Notes: generated by a model from the sequence alone, not told the origin. 64,000 nt of DNA from Henriciella sp. (GCA_027019605.1 JALUWJ010000043.1:31281-95280); one strand, 5' to 3'. Shown: positions 36,527-45,576, numbered from the stretch's first letter. Numbers and translations: made by a program.

Positions 36527-37543
36527 CTAGTCGACATTCTCAGTCAATCGAGGGTCACCGGCGGGGATGATGACTTCCTCCTCGACGGTGCTCCACTCAA
36601 CATCCATCATGAAAGCGCGGACGTCGGCAATCGATTGGTCCGCGTTTTCTTCTTGGGGCAAGTGTCCGATATTTTCATACACGGCTAGGGTGCTGTTCGG
36701 AATCGCGTCCGCAAACTTTTGCGCGCCCGAGACAGGCACCAAATTGTCCTCTGTGCCCCACATCACCAGCGTCGGCACATTGATCGCTGAAAGCTTCTCG
36801 GCAGATGCCTCAACGCGGTCGCCCGCCATAATTGCGAGCAGTGTTTCCCGATGCCCTGGCGCACGCGAGAGCGAGACATATCGTTCCACCAGGGCGTCGG
36901 TCACGAAAGACGGGTCGGAATAGGAATCCTCTAGTCCTGACCGGGTCAGAGAGGTCATGTCCAGGTCTTTAACGATCGACCGCGCGATCGGGTTCGATAG
37001 CAGCGTGAAAATAAACGGAGACCCATCGCCCTCGCCTTCTTCTTCTGGCCATCCAGACGCGGCAACGAGGATCAAACCGTCCAGGGTTTCAGGGTAGGCA
37101 AGCGCATAAGACCAGGCTGTATTGCCGCCCATCGAGTTTCCGGCCAGCGTGAACCGCTCCACGCCGAGGTCTTGAGTGACTTCATGCACCACGTCAGCAA
37201 ACCGCTCAATCTTCGCTTGGCTCGGGTCTTCGGCCCGGGTCAAGCCATGCCCCGGCAGATCAAGCGTGATCACGCGGTAATCCAGCTCAAGCGCCGTTTT
37301 CCAGGCCTCCCAGGTATGCAAAGACGCGGAAAACCCATGCACCAGCACAAGCGCGGCGCGATCCTGCGGACCGGTATCCGTATAATGGACTTTCAGCCCA
37401 TCATCTAAGGTCATGAATTGCGTGTCCGGGACCGAATAAGCGGTCTCTAGCGTGTCGTACGGAATGTCCGCTCTTCTGAGCGCCAACCATCCTGCAGCAA
37501 GCACGGCGACAATGGTGAGACTGACGGCAAGCATTCTGCGCAT
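36527..37543 (-). CDS. Membrane-anchored alpha/beta hydrolase
   Basis: The 338-aa enzyme has an N-terminal membrane anchor or signal (MRRMLAVSLTIVAVLAAGWLA region), the oxyanion segment VLVHGFSASLHTWEAW, the nucleophile elbow AGNSMGGNTAWSYAL (Ser), the acid in VMWGTEDNLVP and the catalytic His in NIGHLPQEE. The fold is that of epoxide hydrolase/haloperoxidase-like esterases; the substrate is not predictable. The ATG at 37543 is preceded by GGAG at ten bases; the extra TTG codon in the longer frame is ignored. Confidence 0.9.
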   Translation of the reverse strand: MRRMLAVSLTIVAVLAAGWLALRRADIPYDTLETAYSVPDTQFMTLDDGLKVHYTDTGPQDRAALVLVHGFSASLHTWEAWKTALELDYRVITLDLPGHGLTRAEDPSQAKIERFADVVHEVTQDLGVERFTLAGNSMGGNTAWSYALAYPETLDGLILVAASGWPEEEGEGDGSPFIFTLLSNPIARSIVKDLDMTSLTRSGLEDSYSDPSFVTDALVERYVSLSRAPGHRETLLAIMAGDRVEASAEKLSAINVPTLVMWGTEDNLVPVSGAQKFADAIPNSTLAVYENIGHLPQEENADQSIADVRAFMMDVEWSTVEEEVIIPAGDPRLTENVD

Positions 37544-37611
37544 CAAACAGGTACTCCACTTCGGCCCACTGTCGTAAAACCGTCAAAAATTAACGATGTC
37601 AAAGAAAAGAT

Positions 37612-38352
37612 TCATCGCGAACACACAGAACAATCCGGGTTCGGACGAAGTTTTAGGACACGGCTTTCACCCGATAGCCCATCAATGATGAGCAATCGCC
37701 CGATCAGTGGTTTTCCAGCACCGGCAACAATTTTTATCGCCTCTAAGGCCATACGTGTTCCAACCATGCCAGTCAGCGCGCCGACAACCCCGACATCGTC
37801 ACATGCCTCCGCCTCCGGCGGGAGCTCCGGCACAAAGCAAGCATAGCAAGGCGCGTCGGTATCAACTCCCGACGCGTAGACTGAGATCTGCCCCGTCCAG
37901 CGGCTCGCCGCGCCCGAGACAAGGTATCGGCCGCTCTCATGCGCCAACGCGTTCAAAGCAAAGCGCGTTTCGAAATTATCCGTCGCATCGATCAGGATGG
38001 CCCCGAGCAGATCTGCGCCCGGTGCAAACCGTTGCGTCTGAACGCTCACCTTCACATCTGGATTGAGCGCTTGTAGCCGGTCCCCGAGAATCTCGGCTTT
38101 GCTGCGATCGATATCGGCCTCGGTAAATTGAACCTGCCGCTGCAGGTTTGAGCGGTCAACAACATCATCATCCCAGATTTCGATCTCACCGACGCCCGCC
38201 GCTGCGAGATACAGCGCACACGGCCCGCCCAGCGCGCCAGCCCCGATGATTGTGACTTTAGCGGCGCGAAGTTTCTGCACGCCGGGGCCCCCAATCTCTT
38301 TGAGGAGAAGGTGGCGTTTATGCCGGTCGAGCTGTTCTGCAGTGAGAGCCAT
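37612..38352 (-). CDS. ThiF/MoeB/HesA-family E1-like adenylyltransferase
   Basis: The 246-aa protein has the E1-like ATP site (VTIIGAGALGGPCALYLAAAGVG), the Asp/Arg residues of DDDVVDRSNLQRQ, DATDNFETRFALN and two CxxC zinc pairs (CYAC and the C-terminal CSVC). It adenylates the C terminus of a small ubiquitin-like sulphur carrier (MoaD or ThiS type). It lacks a rhodanese domain. Whether it serves molybdopterin (MoeB) or thiamine (ThiF) cannot be decided, as no moa or thi gene is close. Confidence 0.9.
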   Translation of the reverse strand: MALTAEQLDRHKRHLLLKEIGGPGVQKLRAAKVTIIGAGALGGPCALYLAAAGVGEIEIWDDDVVDRSNLQRQVQFTEADIDRSKAEILGDRLQALNPDVKVSVQTQRFAPGADLLGAILIDATDNFETRFALNALAHESGRYLVSGAASRWTGQISVYASGVDTDAPCYACFVPELPPEAEACDDVGVVGALTGMVGTRMALEAIKIVAGAGKPLIGRLLIIDGLSGESRVLKLRPNPDCSVCSR

Positions 38353-38483
38353 GCCTCCTCTTTATAGATCAGAACAAAGTGTGGCGAGTGAGAACACCAC
38401 ACGCCAGATATCGCCACAGCGCTGTCATATTTGATCATTTTTCATCAAACGCCTGCCACAAGTCCTTACTAAAAGGTTAACAG

Positions 38484-39695
38484 ATGAGTAGGGTTCCTTT
38501 GGGAGGAAGGCTGATGAGCGACGAAACGCCAAACATGGCGAGCACGCTGACAAAAGACGATATCGTCGATCTGACGAAACGCCCGAGCGATGCGTATAAC
38601 CAAGTCATCCTGCAAGCCGACTACACCACACGCGCCGCGCTAAGCTTTTACCGGTTTCGCCAATTGGGCGGGGATTATCATCTGCCCGCGAAACGCCGTA
38701 AGAGAGAGGTCGAAGCTGATTCGGCCGGCGAAAACTCCGAACAGAATCCGCGTCATGCCAAGCTGAAACTCGGCCAGAACACGGGTCGCGGCGTGCATTA
38801 CATTTCCAGCCATCCAAAAGTGCCGATGCTGCAAATGTCGATCATCGCCTTGATGATCATTTTTGAAAGCGCCGCCAACGCCTATTTCTTCGCCAAAGAG
38901 AGCGAATTCGGCCTCGCGGGCGGCATCTTCCAGGCCGCAGCCGTGTCGCTGGCAAACGTCGCGACCGCCTTCTTTATTGTCGGCTATTGGGGGATGCGCC
39001 ACATCTCCATGCCATTTGATATCGACAATATTTTCAGTCGCCGAAACCTCTATGTGGTGATGGGATTGGTGGCGATTATCGTTGGTTTGTCACTGGTCTT
39101 CTTGGTCAACCTCTCCGCCGCGCACTATCGAAATATTCTGGATATGCAGGCGCTGGGGCAAGAACTTCCAGCTGATTTGCCGACCAAAGTGCTCCCTCAT
39201 TTCATTGTTGATCCAGCCGTCTGTGAGAAAATCCTGAGCTCGCCCCTGGGCGAAACCATCGGCAGCGCCGCCACCAATGCAATGTGCCGCCCATTTGCGC
39301 TGCATTCACTGGACGCAATGGTTCTGTTCGCGCTTGGATTGGCCATCGCCGCCTTTGCCGCTTTTGAGGGACGCCGCCTCGATTCGCCCTTCCCTGGCTT
39401 CTCGGACTCTGCGCGCGGTCTGGAACGCGCCCGCTCTGACCTTCAGGACGCTTTGTATGATTTCGAAGACAGCTATGAAGATATCAAAGAGCTGGTTTTG
39501 GAAGTGAAGTACGGCCCTGAAGAGATGGAAGGCAAAGACCTGAGTGCTCAGGAGAAAATGATCATCCACCGCACCATGCAGGAAATGGTCGCGCCGTATC
39601 AAAAGCTCCTTCGAACGACCGATGACGGCTTGTCAGACGAGTTTGGTCTCGAGCATGATATCATCGATCAGTTCCGAGTGAAGGCAGAGAGCTAA
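38484..39695 (+). CDS. Four-helix membrane protein of unknown function, paired with a VWA-like gene
   Basis: The product is 403 aa from ATG 38484 (AAAAGG upstream) or 393 aa from ATG 38514 (GGGAGGAAGG upstream, a stronger site). A charged N-terminal part with AKRRKREVE precedes helices at about 113-135, 147-170, 187-212 and 270-292. A loop of about 55 residues between helices three and four has two cysteines. The C-terminal cytoplasmic tail (about 300-403) is strongly acidic and helical. The next ATG overlaps its stop. I do not recognise the family; the tight pairing with the next gene suggests one complex. Confidence 0.75.
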   Translation: MSRVPLGGRLMSDETPNMASTLTKDDIVDLTKRPSDAYNQVILQADYTTRAALSFYRFRQLGGDYHLPAKRRKREVEADSAGENSEQNPRHAKLKLGQNTGRGVHYISSHPKVPMLQMSIIALMIIFESAANAYFFAKESEFGLAGGIFQAAAVSLANVATAFFIVGYWGMRHISMPFDIDNIFSRRNLYVVMGLVAIIVGLSLVFLVNLSAAHYRNILDMQALGQELPADLPTKVLPHFIVDPAVCEKILSSPLGETIGSAATNAMCRPFALHSLDAMVLFALGLAIAAFAAFEGRRLDSPFPGFSDSARGLERARSDLQDALYDFEDSYEDIKELVLEVKYGPEEMEGKDLSAQEKMIIHRTMQEMVAPYQKLLRTTDDGLSDEFGLEHDIIDQFRVKAES

Positions 39696-40507
39696 TGGCG
39701 CGGCGTCGGCGAACCAGGCAAAAGAAGCAACGCAATCAGGCCATCTTGAACTTTGTTCTTGCTGGCCTCGCTGTCGCGATCATTGGCTTTTCGTTTTTCG
39801 CGCTGCAGCCAGAGCCTTATGATGAAATGACTTTATGTGAGCTCTCTGATGAGCTGCCCGCGCATACGGCGATCATCATCGATAAGACCGATGAGTATAG
39901 CGAACAACAAGCGGACCTCATCGCCGCCGTTATTCGGCGTTCGCGCGATCGTCTGGACGTTGGCGAACGTTTCACGCTGTTCGAGTTGGACCAGTATGGG
40001 CAGTTCGATCCGCGCGGTGAGTTTTCGCTGTGTAATCCCGGGCGGGGCGATCAGGTGAACGCCCTGTTCCGAAACCCGGAGCGGATTGAAGAGCGCTTCA
40101 ATGAGAAATTTGACCGGCCGCTCCAGACCGTTCTGGAAGATCTGGTGGTGCCGAAAGAAGCCCCGAACAGCCCCGTCTTGGAAGCGATGGCACGCTTGGG
40201 TCAGACCGAGGCTTTTTCCGATCGAGCACCGCAGCGCCGCATCGTGATCATCTCTGACATGCTGCAGAACTCTGACGCGTTTACTGCCTATGGCGGCGGC
40301 GGCGCGATGCCTGCCAATATGCCGGACGCAATCACTGTCGCTGACACCACGATGCGTCGCTTCGGCAACAGCTTGGACGGCGTATCGCTGGAAGTTCGAT
40401 TGATCCCGCGGCAACGCTATGTCGACATGCAGCGCGGCGCCCTGAAGGCGTATTGGGATCAAATCTTTCGAGAACTCGGCGTCGATGTGACCTGGCGCGA
40501 TCTCTAA
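39695..40507 (+). CDS. Membrane-anchored VWA-like protein of unknown function
   Basis: The 270-aa protein starts with a very basic segment (MARRRRTRQKKQRNQ) and one helix (about 18-37), so the body faces the periplasm. The body looks like a von Willebrand A fold: a hydrophobic strand ending HTAIIIDKTDEYSEQQ (a MIDAS-like site), a following helix, RFTLFELDQYG, RRIVIISDMLQNS and a final VSLEVRLIPR strand. Two cysteines lie in LCELS and SLCNPG. The ATG overlaps the upstream membrane-protein stop (TAATG), indicating coupled translation. Its stop overlaps the convergent methyltransferase stop by four bases. Confidence 0.75.
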   Translation: MARRRRTRQKKQRNQAILNFVLAGLAVAIIGFSFFALQPEPYDEMTLCELSDELPAHTAIIIDKTDEYSEQQADLIAAVIRRSRDRLDVGERFTLFELDQYGQFDPRGEFSLCNPGRGDQVNALFRNPERIEERFNEKFDRPLQTVLEDLVVPKEAPNSPVLEAMARLGQTEAFSDRAPQRRIVIISDMLQNSDAFTAYGGGGAMPANMPDAITVADTTMRRFGNSLDGVSLEVRLIPRQRYVDMQRGALKAYWDQIFRELGVDVTWRDL

Positions 40508-41163
40508 GAGACGCGGAAAATCGCCATCCCATCATAACCTTTGGCACCGACGGTTTGCAGCGCCGTCATGTCGACGCCCGTCAACGTTGCGGCGTAAGCC
40601 ATCATCGCGCGCACGCCCTTGATGCTGTTTTCTTGGCTATCAGCTTCGATCACAGCCCCGCCGCGTACAACATTATCAGCAACAATCACCCCGCCGGGCC
40701 TGGTGAGCTTCAACGCTCGTTCCAGGTAGTTTTTATGGTTCACTTTGTCGGCGTCGATGAAGACGAAATCAAAGCTTCCGCCTTGTGAAATTTCGGTATC
40801 GAGGACGTCCATGGCAGGCCCCACGCGCAGATCAATTCGGTCTCCAAAACCAGATCCATCAATGTTCTGTTGAGCGATCTTGGCCGTGCGCGTGTCGATC
40901 TCGGTGGTGATCAGCTGTCCGTCTTCGGGCAGTGCGCGCGCCATTGCCACCGCAGAGTATCCGCCGAGGCAGCCAATCTCTAAGACGCGTTTGGCCCCGC
41001 AAAGTTTGATCAAAAGCGCCAAAAACTCAGCTTGCAGCGGTGTAACAGCATGTGGCACCAAACCCGCCGCTTCACTTTCCCGGGCAATTTCATCCAGAAT
41101 CGGGTCTGTTTTCAGCAAGTTTTCTTCCAAATACGCGTCTACGGCGACATGAATATCGGTCAT
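40504..41163 (-). CDS. Class I SAM-dependent O-methyltransferase (COMT/YrrM type)
   Basis: The 219-aa enzyme shows the family pattern: PLQAEFLALLIKLCGAKRVLEIG with the SAM loop EIGCLGGYSAVAMARALP, ITTEIDTRTAKIAQQNI, FDFVFIDADKVNHKNYLE (metal-binding Asp), and GGVIVADNVVRGGAV. These are cation-dependent catechol-type O-methyltransferases; the natural substrate is unknown. It starts with ATG at 41163. A TTAAC...TTAAC motif pair lies just upstream. Confidence 0.92.
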   Translation of the reverse strand: MTDIHVAVDAYLEENLLKTDPILDEIARESEAAGLVPHAVTPLQAEFLALLIKLCGAKRVLEIGCLGGYSAVAMARALPEDGQLITTEIDTRTAKIAQQNIDGSGFGDRIDLRVGPAMDVLDTEISQGGSFDFVFIDADKVNHKNYLERALKLTRPGGVIVADNVVRGGAVIEADSQENSIKGVRAMMAYAATLTGVDMTALQTVGAKGYDGMAIFRVS

Positions 41164-41264
41164 ACTGAAGGTTAACTTCCCTTAACGGCGCTGGGGTCTT
41201 GAGCCCCGCAACAATCAAGCCTACCACTTATGCGGGAGTGTAGAGTTTCACAATAAAGGTCGCC

Positions 41265-42077
41265 ATGCTGGGAGCCAAACTGCGTCATTTTACGCTCGCG
41301 TGCCTGATTCTGCCTTTCGGGGCGATCGCACAAGAAAGCGTCGACGCGCAATTTGCTTTTCCAAGCAATGCCGGACAGCTCTACGAAGACAATCAAAGCG
41401 ACGTCACCTTGCCGCTTGCCTCTTATGAGGCAGAGAATGGTGCAGATGCGCCTGCGGTTGTCGTGCCGGTTGAAAATCTCGCCACACCGATGCGCTGCAT
41501 GACAGCCTGGTCGTATCTGGCGGGCCGCACCATTGAACACGCAGACACGCTGAAAAAACTGCACCCTGATTTCACCGAAGCCACCGCCAGCGCCCATTGG
41601 CAGCACTGGCTCAATATTGATCTGAAAGCCCATCAAGGCGTGTTCAGCGCGGACTTTCACCAACGCCGTCTCGCTGCCGAGCGCGCGTTCAGTGTCGCCC
41701 TGGCGCGCGGGGAAGAGGCCTATGCCTTCCAAACCCTGGGGACATGTTATGTCGAGCCAAGATTGCGCGAACTCGGGGACCCAACGCAGCTGCTACGAAA
41801 CTTCATGATCGCGCACCAGGGACTGCCGGAAGCCTATGCTGTGCCGGTGCTTCAGCGCCAATTGCGAGCCTTTCCCATCAGCCAGATGGAGGAGCTCGAA
41901 CAGGAAAATGGGTGTCCCGAGGACCTAGAGGCCACCGCCATTCTGGTCAGTGAGCGCGCCAAACTTGAATGTTTTGACCGCGGCGGAATTCTCGCCTCGA
42001 GGATCAAAGTCTCCTCGGAGTCCTTGGAAGGCCTTTGCCGCGTAACAGCAGCCGTTCAGTGCGAGAATGTTCCCTAG
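41265..42077 (+). CDS. Exported protein of unknown function
   Basis: The 270-aa protein begins with a signal peptide (FTLACLILPFGAIAQE, cleaved near AIA/QES). The mature part is mostly helical with five or more cysteines (RCMTAW, GTCYVEP, NGCPED, LECFDR, GLCRV, QCENV), which fits disulphide-bonded periplasmic or outer-envelope location. A region with TLKKLHPDF and FAYAFQ-like tyrosine-rich helices gives no recognisable motif. The ATG follows AATAAAGGTCGCC. It precedes a PIF1-type helicase by 30 bases; a link is not evident. Confidence 0.7.
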   Translation: MLGAKLRHFTLACLILPFGAIAQESVDAQFAFPSNAGQLYEDNQSDVTLPLASYEAENGADAPAVVVPVENLATPMRCMTAWSYLAGRTIEHADTLKKLHPDFTEATASAHWQHWLNIDLKAHQGVFSADFHQRRLAAERAFSVALARGEEAYAFQTLGTCYVEPRLRELGDPTQLLRNFMIAHQGLPEAYAVPVLQRQLRAFPISQMEELEQENGCPEDLEATAILVSERAKLECFDRGGILASRIKVSSESLEGLCRVTAAVQCENVP

Positions 42078-42107
42078 CCTCGCAAAGCTCGCTATGGCTT
42101 GGCGCTT

Positions 42108-43466
42108 ATGACTGATTTGCCTGTCCCTGCTGGCGCAACGCCGCCAGATACAATGTACGCCAAACCCGCCGCATGGGTTGCGAGCGGGGCCGGTGCGCAA
42201 GGCAATCTGTTCCTTACGGGTCGTGCCGGTACGGGCAAAACCACCCTGCTCCGAAAGTTCATGGCAGAGGCCGGAGACACCGCAATCGTGCTGGCCCCAA
42301 CAGGGGTTGCAGCGATGAATGCGGGCGGTCAGACCCTGCATTCCTTTTTCAAATTCCCGCCGCGCCTGATCGAACCACAAGATGTGAAACGCCTGCGCAC
42401 CGCACGTCTGATGAAAGCGGCCGAGACAATAATCATTGATGAGATCTCGATGGTGCGCGCCGATATGCTGGACGCCATTGATCGCAGCCTGAAGCTCAAT
42501 CGGGGCTCGAAACGCCCGTTTGGCGGGGTGCGCATGATCTTGTCGGGCGATCTGCACCAATTGCCGCCGGTCGTGCGGGGCGACGAAGATCCCATCCTGA
42601 AAGAGCGCTATGGCGGGCACTATTTCTTCAATGCCCCCGCCTTCAAAGAAGCCGAATTCGCCCTGCTCGCCCTGAAACATGTATTCCGCCAGGAAGATCC
42701 GCGCTTTCTCGCTTTGCTCGGCGCTATGCGGCAGGGGCGACTGACTCCGGCCGATCAAAGCGTGCTGCAGAGCGTTGTCGCCGACAGAGACGCGGTCGAG
42801 GCGAGTGAAACCCACATTGTGCTGACCCCGAACAATGCCAACGCATTTCGGATCAATCAGGCCCGGCTTGAAGACCTGCCAGGTCCTGAAAAAGTCTTCG
42901 AAGCGCGCGTCCAAGGCGACTTTGATGAAAAGACCTATCCGACTGAAGCCGATCTCGAGCTGAAAGAAGGCGCGCGGGTCATGTTGATCAAGAATGATCC
43001 AGAGGGTCGCTGGGTCAACGGCTCACTCGCGATCGTGGCCGGGTGGTCGGGTCGCAGTGTCTTGGTTGAGCTTGATGGCCACGAGTATGAGATCGAACCT
43101 GCGGCCTGGGAAAAGTACAAATACTCGCTCGATCCAGAGACCAAAAAGGTGTCTCGCGAAGTGGTCGGAACGTTCAAACAGGTTCCGGTTCGCTTGGCTT
43201 ATGCCGTGACCATTCACAAAGCCCAGGGGCTAACCCTCGATAAAGTCTATATCGATCTCGATCGGGGCATGTTCGCCCATGGCCAAGCCTATGTGGCGTT
43301 TTCGAGGGCGCGAAACCTTGAAGGCCTCGAAATCTCTCGCGCCCTGCGCCCGCGAGACTTGGTCATGGACCGCAACGCTTTCGCGTTCGGAAAACTCGAT
43401 CCGATCGAAGACAATGACGCCTATCTATTGGCGAAGTTTGCGCGCGAAGACGATGCGCTACTCTAG
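42108..43466 (+). CDS. PIF1/RecD-like superfamily 1 DNA helicase
   Basis: The 452-aa protein carries Walker A LTGRAGTGKTTLLRKF, motif Ia LAPTGVAAMNAGGQTLHSFF, the Walker B IIIDEISMVRADMLDAID, motif III ILSGDLHQLPPV, and the C-terminal motifs AVTIHKAQGLTLDKV and GQAYVAFSRARNLEGL. This is the PIF1/Dda/RecD2-like 5'-3' helicase group. Bacterial PIF1 proteins may unwind G-quadruplexes or R-loops. The ATG at 42108 is chosen over a TTG three codons earlier. Its stop overlaps the convergent membrane gene's stop by four bases. Confidence 0.92.
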   Translation: MTDLPVPAGATPPDTMYAKPAAWVASGAGAQGNLFLTGRAGTGKTTLLRKFMAEAGDTAIVLAPTGVAAMNAGGQTLHSFFKFPPRLIEPQDVKRLRTARLMKAAETIIIDEISMVRADMLDAIDRSLKLNRGSKRPFGGVRMILSGDLHQLPPVVRGDEDPILKERYGGHYFFNAPAFKEAEFALLALKHVFRQEDPRFLALLGAMRQGRLTPADQSVLQSVVADRDAVEASETHIVLTPNNANAFRINQARLEDLPGPEKVFEARVQGDFDEKTYPTEADLELKEGARVMLIKNDPEGRWVNGSLAIVAGWSGRSVLVELDGHEYEIEPAAWEKYKYSLDPETKKVSREVVGTFKQVPVRLAYAVTIHKAQGLTLDKVYIDLDRGMFAHGQAYVAFSRARNLEGLEISRALRPRDLVMDRNAFAFGKLDPIEDNDAYLLAKFAREDDALL

Positions 43467-43807
43467 GCGGCAGCCCGCCGCTCACCAATTAACAGCGCGA
43501 TCAGATTACCGTTCACACGAAAGCTCATGACTAAGAGATAGATGGTCAGGAACATCATGCCGCCTGTGAGGGCCAGCGGCGTCAGAATCCAGCCGGTCAG
43601 GCTATATTCGTGACGCCAACCAACCCAGAGCGCTGATAGGATCAGAAAGCCCATAAAGTCGAGATTGAACTGTCCGGGCCAGGCCATGGCCGCGATATCA
43701 TTGAAGAAAACCGGCACCAGTGTCGGACCGTGATTGGCCATCACGATCAGTGTGTACACGGTCAAGACGATCAAAAAGACAATGGCGTAAAGTCGTAACA
43801 GGGTCAT
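43463..43807 (-). CDS. Small four-helix membrane protein
   Basis: The 114-aa protein has hydrophobic segments at about residues 3-24, 44-62, 70-92 and 95-106, with conserved-looking GPTLVPVFFNDI and GFLILSALWVGWRHEYS. The layout is reminiscent of the DUF2834 type, but I am not certain. The ATG at 43807 is preceded by GGAGG, and the longer frame to 44050 is a shadow. It follows the SAM methyltransferase gene in the same direction, with a 50-base gap. Confidence 0.75.
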   Translation of the reverse strand: MTLLRLYAIVFLIVLTVYTLIVMANHGPTLVPVFFNDIAAMAWPGQFNLDFMGFLILSALWVGWRHEYSLTGWILTPLALTGGMMFLTIYLLVMSFRVNGNLIALLIGERRAAA

Positions 43808-43857
43808 CAGGGGGCCTCCAGCGTTTACCCCTCCAATAATGTAGCGGTCGCTACAAA

Positions 43858-44493
43858 TCAAGCCTGTTCTGGTTTTTGCCCGACCATGAACAAGACCATA
43901 CCGCCTCCAGGTTGCCAGTAATGCACGGTCTTGAAGCCAATCGACTCGATGTCGGCTTGCAGTTGTTTTGCTGTCATCCGGCTGACCCGGGGCCACTGGC
44001 CGAACATATTCATCAGCGGGAACATCGGATCGAGCAGGCGCATATACCATTTCTCACGTATGCAAGCGGTGCTCGAGATGAAGTACCCCCCCGGCTTCAA
44101 TGCTTCATAGACCCGGCCCATTGCCGCCATGCGATTGTCGAGCAAATGAAGAATATTCAGGCCAAGCGCGGCATCGTAAGATCCGGGCTGGGCTTGGAAA
44201 CTGTCCATATCTGCGACGGAGAACGCGACATTGGTCACCTCCGCTGGCGCGATCTTGTCACGCGCAATGCGGATCATCTCTGGAGACACGTCAAGGGCAT
44301 CAATATGCTTCACAAACGGCGCATGCAGGATCGCCGTCGATCCGGTTCCACAGCCAAATTCCAAGACCTTGGAGTCCGGCGTGAAATATTCGCGGGTCAG
44401 GTCGAGCTTAATCTCATAGGCCTTCTGATTGGCGATGGGTTGCTTTGAGTATTTCTCGGCAATCTTGTCCCAGAATTTTGCTTTATCCGGCAT
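43858..44493 (-). CDS. Class I SAM-dependent methyltransferase
   Basis: The 211-aa protein has the SAM motif VLEFGCGTGSTAI, acidic loop IDALDVSPEMI, VADMDSF, and a methyltransferase type 11/UbiE-like body (AALGLNILHLLDNRMAAMGR, LKPGGYFISST). The C terminus ends in a strand with WQPGGGMVLFMVG. The ATG at 44493 is preceded by AAGGAGG; a GTG at 44520 is less likely. It is divergent from the LysR gene, with a palindrome between, so LysR may control it. The substrate is unknown. Confidence 0.9.
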   Translation of the reverse strand: MPDKAKFWDKIAEKYSKQPIANQKAYEIKLDLTREYFTPDSKVLEFGCGTGSTAILHAPFVKHIDALDVSPEMIRIARDKIAPAEVTNVAFSVADMDSFQAQPGSYDAALGLNILHLLDNRMAAMGRVYEALKPGGYFISSTACIREKWYMRLLDPMFPLMNMFGQWPRVSRMTAKQLQADIESIGFKTVHYWQPGGGMVLFMVGQKPEQA

Positions 44494-44559
44494 TTCTGCC
44501 TCCTTCCGACGCCCCGCCACATGCGGGATGAATGTACGATCAATTTGGATACACCCTAC

Positions 44560-44582
44560 CTATCCATTCAAATATCAGATAG
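44560..44582. promoter_or_regulatory. Palindrome between methyltransferase and LysR genes
   Basis: CTATC (44560-44564) and GATAG (44578-44582) form a dyad with a 13-base AT-rich spacer in the 127-base gap between the divergent genes. LysR-type regulators bind such interrupted AT-rich dyads near their own gene. Assignment is by position only. Confidence 0.4.
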
Positions 44583-44620
44583 AAATTGCCTAAATTTCGA
44601 AGAGACCTATACGAAAACCT

Positions 44621-45520
44621 ATGAATTGGCAGGCAATCTCCTTTGACTGGAACCAGGTCCGTGCGTTTCTCGCAACCGCGGAAGAAGGTTCGCTTTCGGC
44701 GGCGGCACGGGCACTGGGCCAAACTCAACCGACGCTAAGCCGGCAAGTCGCGGCGCTTGAGGAAGAGTTGGGCGTCACGCTGTTTGAACGCGCTGGCCGC
44801 GCCATGGCGCTCACAACGGCTGGGGCGGACTTGCTCGAACATGTTCGCGTCATGGCCGATGCGGCCAATCGGATTTCACTCTCCGCATCAGGTCAGTCAC
44901 AGACTGTGGCAGGAAAAGTAGTCATCACTGCAACGGAAAACCTCGCGACGCGGCAATTGCCGCCTATCCTCAAGAAAATTCATGCCGTGGCGCCAAATCT
45001 TGAGATTGACATCCTGCCCTCCAACGAAGTGCAGGACCTCACGCGCCGCGAGGCAGATATCTCAATCCGTCATGCCCGGCCGGAGCAGCCGGATTTAATC
45101 GCAAAGCTGATTCTGGAAACGAAAGCGCATCTCTACGCATCGCGTGAGTATCTCGAGAAGATCGGCCCGGTCACGGATCTGAAAATGCTCGAGCAAGCGA
45201 CATTTATCGGGCTCGACCGCACCGATGAGATGATTGGCGCGATGCAAGAGTTCGGTCTCAATCTCACGCGCGACCAGTTTAAATTCAATTCTCCAAGCGG
45301 GCATGTCCTGTATGAGCTGGTGAACCAAGGGCTTGGCGTCAGCATCCTGACCAAAGACATCGAAACCTATAGCCCCTCCATCGAAGCCATCTTGCCGGAA
45401 AAGTTCTTCATTCCGATCCCGGTTTGGTTGGTCACCCATCGCGAGCTACACACCAGCAAACGCATCCGGGTTGTCTACGATATCCTTGCTGAGGAGCTGC
45501 CGAAAGCAGGTCATATTTGA
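44621..45520 (+). CDS. LysR-family transcription regulator
   Basis: The 299-aa protein has the N-terminal winged helix (FDWNQVRAFLATAEEGSLSAAARALGQTQPTLSRQVAALEEELGV in pieces: SLSAAARALGQTQPTLSRQ is the recognition part) and a C-terminal effector domain (about 92-295) of the CbbR/GltC-like two-lobe type. The closest visible style is the AaeR/LrhA-like group with VAGKVVITATENLATRQL. It diverges from the SAM methyltransferase gene and precedes a small membrane-protein gene by 56 bases. Confidence 0.93.
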   Translation: MNWQAISFDWNQVRAFLATAEEGSLSAAARALGQTQPTLSRQVAALEEELGVTLFERAGRAMALTTAGADLLEHVRVMADAANRISLSASGQSQTVAGKVVITATENLATRQLPPILKKIHAVAPNLEIDILPSNEVQDLTRREADISIRHARPEQPDLIAKLILETKAHLYASREYLEKIGPVTDLKMLEQATFIGLDRTDEMIGAMQEFGLNLTRDQFKFNSPSGHVLYELVNQGLGVSILTKDIETYSPSIEAILPEKFFIPIPVWLVTHRELHTSKRIRVVYDILAEELPKAGHI

Positions 45521-45576
45521 CGTCGGGCGAGCAAGGTGCGAGCGTCCGGTCAGCCATCAATCATCAGGAGTCCGGA

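Noticed and set aside
41172..41186. TTAAC...TTAAC as a CtrA binding site
   Set aside because: The spacing between TTAA halves is six bases, not the seven of the CtrA consensus, and one such match in AT-rich promoter DNA is expected by chance.
38484..44493. Mobile element or defence island around the membrane/VWA-like pair and helicase
   Set aside because: No integrase, transposase, tRNA, direct repeats or base-composition shift is visible; genes are interleaved with ordinary metabolic genes.
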